7,213 bases of DNA from CAXMST01 sp032122625. GTDB taxonomy: Bacteria > Actinomycetota > Thermoleophilia > Solirubrobacterales > 70-9. Both the position numbers and the translations under genes were made by a program. Shown in pieces: positions 6,488-7,213 of this stretch; positions within the stretch are counted from its first letter, which is position 1, and each line of letters begins with the position of its first letter. The notes beneath the pieces are model-generated. The model saw only the letters and a program-made list of their open reading frames with translations, had not been told where the DNA came from and made no database searches. The stretch covers positions 1 through 7,213 of the forward strand of contig JAQBGG010000001.1 of the NCBI GenBank assembly GCA_032122625.1, given 5' to 3'.

Positions 6488-7213
6488 TCAGGAGACCTCG
6501 AAGAAGCCCGTCCAGCCGAGCTCCGCGAACTCGGTGACGTGGGCGTGGAACATGTAGCGGCCGGGCTTGGGGAAGCGCATCTCGAGGATCCCCCGCTGCC
6601 CCTGGCCGAGGATCACCGTGTCCGTCAGCTCGTTCGGCTCCAGCGATGTGCCGGTCGGGTAATAGTCGAAGAAGTTGGCGTGCAGGTGGAAGCTGTTCAG
6701 CAGGTCGTACTCGAGGACGTTGACGAGATGGACGCGAATCAGCTCATCGCGGGCCACCTCGATCGGGTTGTGCTGAAAGTGGAAGCCGACGGTGTTCACC
6801 GCGTAGACCTCGTTGGCGCCATCGAAGTTGGTATCGAAAGCGTTCATCACCATCACCAGCTCGTCGGCCTCCGGGCGCGCCTGCTTCGGATCGATGATGA
6901 AGGCCCCGTAGAGACCCTTGGCGATGTGGGCCGCAAGCGGGGTGACATGACAGTGGTAGAGGTGGGTCCCGAAGGGCTCGGCGTCGAACTCGTAGTCGAA
7001 GCTCTCCCCCGGCCCGATCAGCCCGCCGCCACGCTCCTCGCCGATCCCCGGCATCCCATCCATGAAGGCCGAGTGGATGCCGTGAAAGTGCATCGTGTGG
7101 GGGTGTTGGGATGCGTTGCCGAAACGGATTCGCACCCTGTCGCCCTCTGTGCAGCGCAGTGTCGGCCCCGGCACACGGCCGTTGTAGGTCCAGGCTGGGT
7201 AGAAGACGCCCGG
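6488..7213 (-). CDS. Two-domain multicopper oxidase, C-terminal 241 residues (5' end beyond window)
   Basis: The frame is open to the right edge, where PAWTYNGRVPGPTLR, a typical cupredoxin oxidase opening, is already visible. The GTG at 7174 is thus internal. Counting visible residues, four H-x-H pairs for a trinuclear copper site are present: H42/H44 (HTMHFHG), H87/H89 (YHCHV), H176/H178 (FHLHA) and H223/H225 (FHAHV). The type 1 copper cysteine C88, with H39 and H96, is in the first domain. The axial position holds L101 where methionine is common. The second domain has alanine in place of cysteine (HAH), so it has no type 1 site. This is the layout called type C two-domain oxidase, related to the ancestor of copper nitrite reductase. 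It probably oxidises a metal ion or phenolic substrate outside the membrane, but the signal peptide is not in view. It is followed 2 bases later by the ZIP gene. Confidence 0.92.
   Translation of the reverse strand, partial: PGVFYPAWTYNGRVPGPTLRCTEGDRVRIRFGNASQHPHTMHFHGIHSAFMDGMPGIGEERGGGLIGPGESFDYEFDAEPFGTHLYHCHVTPLAAHIAKGLYGAFIIDPKQARPEADELVMVMNAFDTNFDGANEVYAVNTVGFHFQHNPIEVARDELIRVHLVNVLEYDLLNSFHLHANFFDYYPTGTSLEPNELTDTVILGQGQRGILEMRFPKPGRYMFHAHVTEFAELGWTGFFEVS

Larger units (their letters stand above)
2467..7213 (-). other. Predicted metal-homeostasis operon (oxidase, ZIP, MntR-type regulator, NRAMP, two small genes)
   Basis: Six same-strand genes follow each other. Junctions are oxidase-ZIP +2 bp, ZIP-regulator 8-bp overlap, regulator-NRAMP 4-bp overlap, NRAMP-unknown 42 bp (18 if the GTG start is used), and unknown-receiver-like 44 bp. 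No hairpin or promoter-like gap separates the first four, so co-transcription is nearly certain for them and probable for the last two. The promoter must lie beyond the right edge. Confidence 0.75.

Noticed and set aside
7172..7174. GTG as start of the multicopper oxidase
   Set aside because: The upstream in-frame residues AWTYNGR continue the conserved oxidase opening to the window edge, so this codon is an internal valine.
1..7213. Apparent excess of GATC / CGATCG tetramers
   Set aside because: In this high-GC coding DNA, frequent GAT, ATC and CGATCG-type codon junctions produce it. Spacing is irregular and not clustered at an origin or operator.
1..7213. tRNA, rRNA, CRISPR repeats, insertion sequences, attachment sites
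   Set aside because: None found on reading both strands; all gaps are short and without repeated units or terminal inverted repeats.

Overview
The window is high-GC, densely coded DNA. GTG and TTG start codons are common and most starts lack a strong Shine-Dalgarno sequence. It carries a CofG-type F420 cofactor gene. Together these suggest an actinomycete, perhaps a deep-branching one such as Thermoleophilia; that placement is inference from general appearance, not a database match. No RNA gene, insertion sequence, CRISPR array or phage gene is visible, and no gap between genes exceeds about 150 bases.

Left part (1-1300, minus strand): the first 160 residues of a radical-SAM FO synthase subunit (cofG), cut by the window edge, with a possible leaderless promoter. 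A 13-bp perfect GC hairpin lies between it and an upstream aquaporin-family channel gene. A 152-base divergent spacer (1301-1452) separates the aquaporin from a plus-strand lipoprotein (1453-2442). That lipoprotein resembles substrate-binding proteins of the ThiY/NMT1 group, but no permease or ATPase gene accompanies it here.

Right part (2467-7213, minus strand): a tightly packed gene cluster, read from right to left. It contains a two-domain multicopper oxidase (5' end outside the window), a ZIP metal transporter with an extra membrane-anchored outer domain, a three-domain DtxR/MntR metalloregulator, an NRAMP (MntH) Mn/Fe transporter, a 120-residue unknown protein and a 102-residue receiver-like protein. 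The first four genes are separated by 2 bp or overlap by 4-8 bp, so they are almost certainly one transcript.

The most interesting system is this metal cluster. An extracytoplasmic copper oxidase that could change the redox state of Fe or Mn is directly coupled to a ZIP permease with an extracytoplasmic domain, a regulator whose visible metal ligands match Mn-type sensors, and a second Mn/Fe importer. It resembles in logic the eukaryotic Fet3-Ftr1 oxidase-permease pair, but uses ZIP and NRAMP carriers. The individual families are well known; the linkage and its function are inferred.
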